Made by a program: the position numbers and the translations under genes. Positions 61,202 through 64,000 of a stretch of 64,000 nt of DNA are shown here, piece by piece. Each line of letters opens with the position of its first letter. The stretch's first letter is position 1. This stretch comes from JAOPZW01 sp963851295 (lineage in GTDB: Bacteria > Actinomycetota > Thermoleophilia > Solirubrobacterales > Solirubrobacteraceae): positions 279,986-343,985 of the forward strand of contig CAWKOS010000010.1 of the NCBI GenBank assembly GCA_963851295.1, given 5' to 3'. The notes under the pieces are model-generated. The model saw only the letters and a list, made by a program, of their open reading frames with translations. It ran no database searches and was not told the DNA's origin.

Positions 61202-61942
61202 GTGAAGCTCACCTCCGTCGCCGCCGCCGCGCTCGTCGCGGGCGCCCTGGCCGCCCCGGCGGCCCATGCCGCCGCGCCGCTGCACTGCGGCGCCACCATC
61301 AAGAAGTCCACGAAGCTCGCCAAGGACCTGACGAACTGCCGCGGCGTCGGCCTGCGCATCGGCGCCGACGGGATCACGCTCGATCTCAACGGCCACACCA
61401 TCGCCGCCGCCGCCCAGCGCAACCCGACCGCCCACGGGATCCTGAACGTGGGCCACGACCGGGTCACGATCAAGGGCGGCACGGTCCAGGGCTTCGGCGC
61501 CTACGGCGTGCGCCTCGCCGGCGTGCAGCGCAACCACGTCGTCGACATGAAGATGACCGCCAACTTCACCGGCATCGGCCTCGTCGAGTCCTCCCGCAAC
61601 CTCGTCGAGCGCAGCGCCATGTCGGGCTCGCGCTTCGTCGGCGTCAACCTCACGGGCGGCACGGCCAACCGCGTCACCCACGACCAGATCGCGGCGAGCG
61701 TCGGGCCCGGCGTGCTCGTCCAGACCTCGGTGGCCGACCACGGCCGCGGCAACGAGCTGCTCGCCAACGTGATCCTCGGCAACGGCATCCAGGTCAACCC
61801 GGGCCAGCTCGCCACCGTGATCGCCGGCAACGCGGTCCGCTCGTCCGGCGAGGGCATCGTCACCTACGAGCCCTCGACGATCCTCCAGGGCAACATCGCC
61901 ACCGTCAGCGCCCCCAACGGCGCGGTCGACCGCGGAGCCTAG
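61202..61942 (+). CDS. Secreted right-handed beta-helix protein
   Basis: 246 aa. The signal peptide KLTSVAAAALVAGALAAPAAHA is followed by a mature protein with beta-helix rungs: GITLDLNGHTIA, RVTIKGGTVQGFGAYGVRLAG, NFTGIGLVESSRNLVE and so on (NosD/pectate-lyase-like fold). No catalytic site is evident; a surface or glycan-binding role is possible. The GTG at 61202 was chosen for the signal peptide and a GAGAGG site; longer in-frame versions have no signal. Confidence 0.75.
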   Translation: MKLTSVAAAALVAGALAAPAAHAAAPLHCGATIKKSTKLAKDLTNCRGVGLRIGADGITLDLNGHTIAAAAQRNPTAHGILNVGHDRVTIKGGTVQGFGAYGVRLAGVQRNHVVDMKMTANFTGIGLVESSRNLVERSAMSGSRFVGVNLTGGTANRVTHDQIAASVGPGVLVQTSVADHGRGNELLANVILGNGIQVNPGQLATVIAGNAVRSSGEGIVTYEPSTILQGNIATVSAPNGAVDRGA

Positions 61943-62071
61943 GAAGTGCGCCACCTGACGCGCTAGAGCCACGATGGGAAGGGCCGGGCCGCCGGCGGCG
62001 TCACCTTCGGTGATGGCCGGCGTCCGGTGCCGGCCCAACCGCGCGCCGCTCCGCGCGCAAAGGAGGCTCGC

Positions 62072-63154
62072 ATGCGTGCGATCCGTCCTGGTTCCCGGCT
62101 CGGGATCCTCCTCGCAGCAACGTCGGCGCTGGCCCTCGCGCTCGCGGGGCCCGCCGGCGCCCACGGCGGCGGCAAGGCAGCCAACGTCTACAAGAAGCGC
62201 AACCTCGTCTCGGACATCAACGGGGTCGCGCGCATCACCGACCGCAACCTGGTCAACCCCTGGGGCCTGTCCTTCGGGCCCGCGACTCCGGCGTGGGTGG
62301 CCGACAACGGCGCCGACGTCTCCACCCTGTACACCGGCGGCGTACGCCGCAGCATCCCGGTCACCGTGCAACTCGTGGTGGGCATCCCCGCAGGCGCTCC
62401 GACGGGCACCGTCTTCAACCCGACCGGCGGCTTCAAGGTCAACGGCGCTCCGGCGAAGTTCATCTTCGACTCCGAGAAGGGAACGATCACCGCCTGGAAC
62501 GCGGGCACCGAGGCCGTGACCGAGGCCACCACGCCCAACGCCATCTACAAGGGCCTGGCGATCGCGAGCAAGGGCGGTGCGACCTTCCTGTTCGCCGCCA
62601 ACTTCCACGCCGCGACGATCGACGTCTTCGACGACGCCTTCGCGCCGGTCACGACGCCGCCCGGGGCCTTCACCGACCCCAACCTCCCGAAGGGCTTCGC
62701 CCCCTTCAACGTCCAGGAGATCGGCGGTCGTCTCGTGGTGGCCTACGCCAAGCAGGACGCCGATGCCGAGGACGAGGAGGCGGGGCCGGGCCTCGGCTTC
62801 GTCGACGTCTACGACACGAGCGGGCGCCTCGTCCGCCGGCTGATCTCCAACGGGGCACTGGACGCGCCGTGGGGCCTGGCCGTCGCACCGCGGCACTTCG
62901 GGCCGTTCGGCGGCGACCTGCTCGTCGGCAACTTCGGCGACGGCCTGATCAACGCCTACGACACGCACACGGGCGCCTTCGAGGGGACGTTGATGAACAA
63001 GGACGCCCACCCGATCCGCATCGACGGGCTGTGGGCGCTGCGCTTCGGCAACGGGGTCATCGGCACGCCGCAGACCCTGCTCTTCACGGCCGGCATCGCC
63101 GACGAGGCCCACGGTCTCTTCGGCGAGATCGTGGTCCGCGGCAGCGGCGAGTAG
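62072..63154 (+). CDS. Secreted TIGR03118-family protein (beta-propeller-like)
   Basis: 360 aa. Signal peptide at residues ~1-30 (ending AGPAGA). NLVSDINGVARITDRNLVNPWG, quoted in part as NLVNPWGLSFGP, and LLFTAGIADEAHGLFGEI at the end are hallmarks of TIGR03118, a family first defined near PEP-CTERM proteins. NHL/propeller-like repeats fill the middle (FAANFHAATIDVFD, LLVGNFGDGLINAYD). No PEP-CTERM tail is present. Strong AAGGAGG site before the ATG. Confidence 0.88.
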   Translation: MRAIRPGSRLGILLAATSALALALAGPAGAHGGGKAANVYKKRNLVSDINGVARITDRNLVNPWGLSFGPATPAWVADNGADVSTLYTGGVRRSIPVTVQLVVGIPAGAPTGTVFNPTGGFKVNGAPAKFIFDSEKGTITAWNAGTEAVTEATTPNAIYKGLAIASKGGATFLFAANFHAATIDVFDDAFAPVTTPPGAFTDPNLPKGFAPFNVQEIGGRLVVAYAKQDADAEDEEAGPGLGFVDVYDTSGRLVRRLISNGALDAPWGLAVAPRHFGPFGGDLLVGNFGDGLINAYDTHTGAFEGTLMNKDAHPIRIDGLWALRFGNGVIGTPQTLLFTAGIADEAHGLFGEIVVRGSGE

Positions 63155-63540
63155 CGCCTGGCGAGGGCGCGCCGCGGGGCCATGGACGTCCCCGCGGCGC
63201 GTACGCCGGTTGCCCTGAAGACAGACGCGTCCGGCCTGGGCCGGACGCGAAGGCGATCCGTGCCGGCGGACCGGCGCGAACCGTGTGCGAGGGACGGGCG
63301 GCGGGGGTTATGGCGCCGAGCCCGGACCCTCTGTCGTGCAACTGATGTACCCACGGGACGGCGAGTCTCTCCCCTCACGCACCGAAACCTGGCGCATTGG
63401 CGCGACGCGAATCGCTACCGAGGCGCCTCGGCGCCCAGTAGCGTTTGAGGGACTCCCCGGCCGGGAACAGTTGTCTGTTCGCGTTTGTACGCGTGCCGGC
63501 AGGGGTAGCCGAACGCGCCAAACGAGGAGTCGGGGGCAGC
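63155..63540. other. Long intergenic region with promoter-like and operator-like sites
   Basis: 386 bases without a gene and less GC-rich than the flanks. GAACAG-TTGT-CTGTTC (63465-63480) is a perfect 6-bp inverted repeat. GTTT (63483-63486), 16 bases, GGGTAG (63503-63508) fits a SigF/SigB-type promoter, 32 bases before the HAMP gene. AAACGAGGAG before the ATG is the likely ribosome site. Confidence 0.4.
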
Positions 63541-64000
63541 ATGAGCAAGACGGCCGCCGCGGGCAAGGTCGAGACAAGGACGAACGGGACCGCCGCGAGA
63601 GGGCACGACGAGGACGAGGTCCTGCGCCGTCTGGAGGCCGCGATGCGCGCGGCCGCGGCCGGAGACTTCTCCCATCGGCTGCCGGCGCGGCGCAAGGGCG
63701 TGGTGGGCGAGCTGGAGGCCGCCTACAACCAGCTCGTCGAGCGCAACGCCCAGCTCACGGCCGAGCTCGTCCGCCTGGGCCGCGTCGTGGGCCGCGAGGG
63801 CCGGATGGCCGAGCGCGCGAGCGTCGAGGGCGCCCACGGCGGGTGGTCGACCGCCATGGACTCCGTCAACGGCCTCGTCGACGACCTCGTACGCCCGACC
63901 ACCGAGGTCGCGCGCGTGATCGTGGCCGTGGCCGAGGGCGACCTGACCCAGAAGATGGCGCTCACCATCGAGGGCCAGCCCCTGAAGGGCGAGTTCGCTC
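63541..64000 (+). CDS. HAMP-repeat signalling protein, N-terminal part (3' end outside window)
   Basis: 153 codons to the right edge. RLEAAMRAAAAGDFSHRLPARRKGVVGELEAAYNQLV (in part AAAGDFSHRLPARRKG) is a HAMP-type repeat, and WSTAMDSVNGLVDDLVRPTTEVARVIVAVAEGDLTQKM (in part VNGLVDDLVRPTTEVA) is a second one. Such tandem soluble HAMP domains head large hybrid histidine kinases in actinobacteria. No TM segment is seen in this part. The ATG at 63541 follows a long regulatory gap. Confidence 0.85.
   Translation, partial: MSKTAAAGKVETRTNGTAARGHDEDEVLRRLEAAMRAAAAGDFSHRLPARRKGVVGELEAAYNQLVERNAQLTAELVRLGRVVGREGRMAERASVEGAHGGWSTAMDSVNGLVDDLVRPTTEVARVIVAVAEGDLTQKMALTIEGQPLKGEFA

Noticed and set aside
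61985..62040. GC-rich hairpin around TCACCTTCGGTGA after the beta-helix gene
   Set aside because: The clear stem is only about 5 bp and no T run follows, so I do not call it a terminator.
63464..63486. GGAAC followed by CGTTT, like an ECF sigma promoter
   Set aside because: The spacer is 13 bases instead of the usual 16-17, and a better GTTT-N16-GGGTAG match lies in the same place.

Overview
The window is very GC-rich (roughly 70-75% by eye) and coding-dense. It has many GTG starts and 4-base ATGA/GTGA stop-start overlaps. Gene content (heterotetrameric sarcosine oxidase, PdxST, RuvABC, YebC, RpiR and TetR regulators, Rv1264-like cyclase, TIGR03118 protein) suggests an actinobacterium, most likely of the Thermoleophilia/Solirubrobacterales type (Conexibacter- or Solirubrobacter-like). 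That placement is inference, because there is no rRNA in the window. I saw no tRNA, rRNA, CRISPR array, IS transposase or phage genes.

Layout. 0-6.6 kb: one-carbon block with sarcosine oxidase alpha (cut by the left edge), gamma and beta, a TetR regulator, formate-THF ligase and methenyl-THF cyclohydrolase; together they could move the sarcosine methyl group through folate. 6.6-9.6 kb: a methyltransferase-glycosyltransferase fusion and a GT-C membrane glycosyltransferase. 9.6-15.6 kb: aldo/keto reductase, GyrI-like protein, fused SecDF, zinc-ribbon/PAS protein and a Thr-rich membrane protein. 15.56-15.87 kb: a large palindromic repeat. 15.9-23.1 kb: RuvBAC and YebC, interrupted by HD-GYP, TetR, class III cyclase and MFS genes. 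23.2-32.8 kb: hydrolase and surface-glycan genes (GT1, two tandem GT2, a CDP-sugar-type dehydratase, RfbF, methyltransferases, one frameshifted), with a PAS-GGDEF cyclase inside. 32.9-37.9 kb: phosphohexomutase, MBL hydrolase, secreted protein, QueA-like protein, SDR.

38.2-48.8 kb: a run of eight minus-strand genes that looks like one operon. In order of transcription it holds a 480-aa unknown, a 206-aa unknown, an AAA/cyclase-like STAND regulator, a carotenoid-desaturase-like flavoprotein, a 174-aa unknown, an isoprenyl diphosphate synthase, a GAF histidine kinase and a LuxR response regulator, followed by a strong hairpin. I do not recognise this as a described system and it is the best candidate for a new one (isoprenoid or lipid product under two-component control).

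48.9-55.3 kb: second glycan locus (two GT1, RpiB-like isomerase, methyltransferase, flippase, GT2), containing a truncated AbiEi-like gene whose 3' end carries the second copy of the 15.7-kb palindromic repeat. 55.3-58.2 kb: proline catabolism (PRODH, P5CDH). 58.3-61 kb: PdxT/PdxS and an RpiR regulator. 61.2-63.2 kb: two secreted repeat proteins. 63.5 kb to the edge: start of a HAMP-repeat signalling protein.

Many single genes have a TANNNT box 6-9 bases before the start codon, which suggests widespread leaderless transcription.
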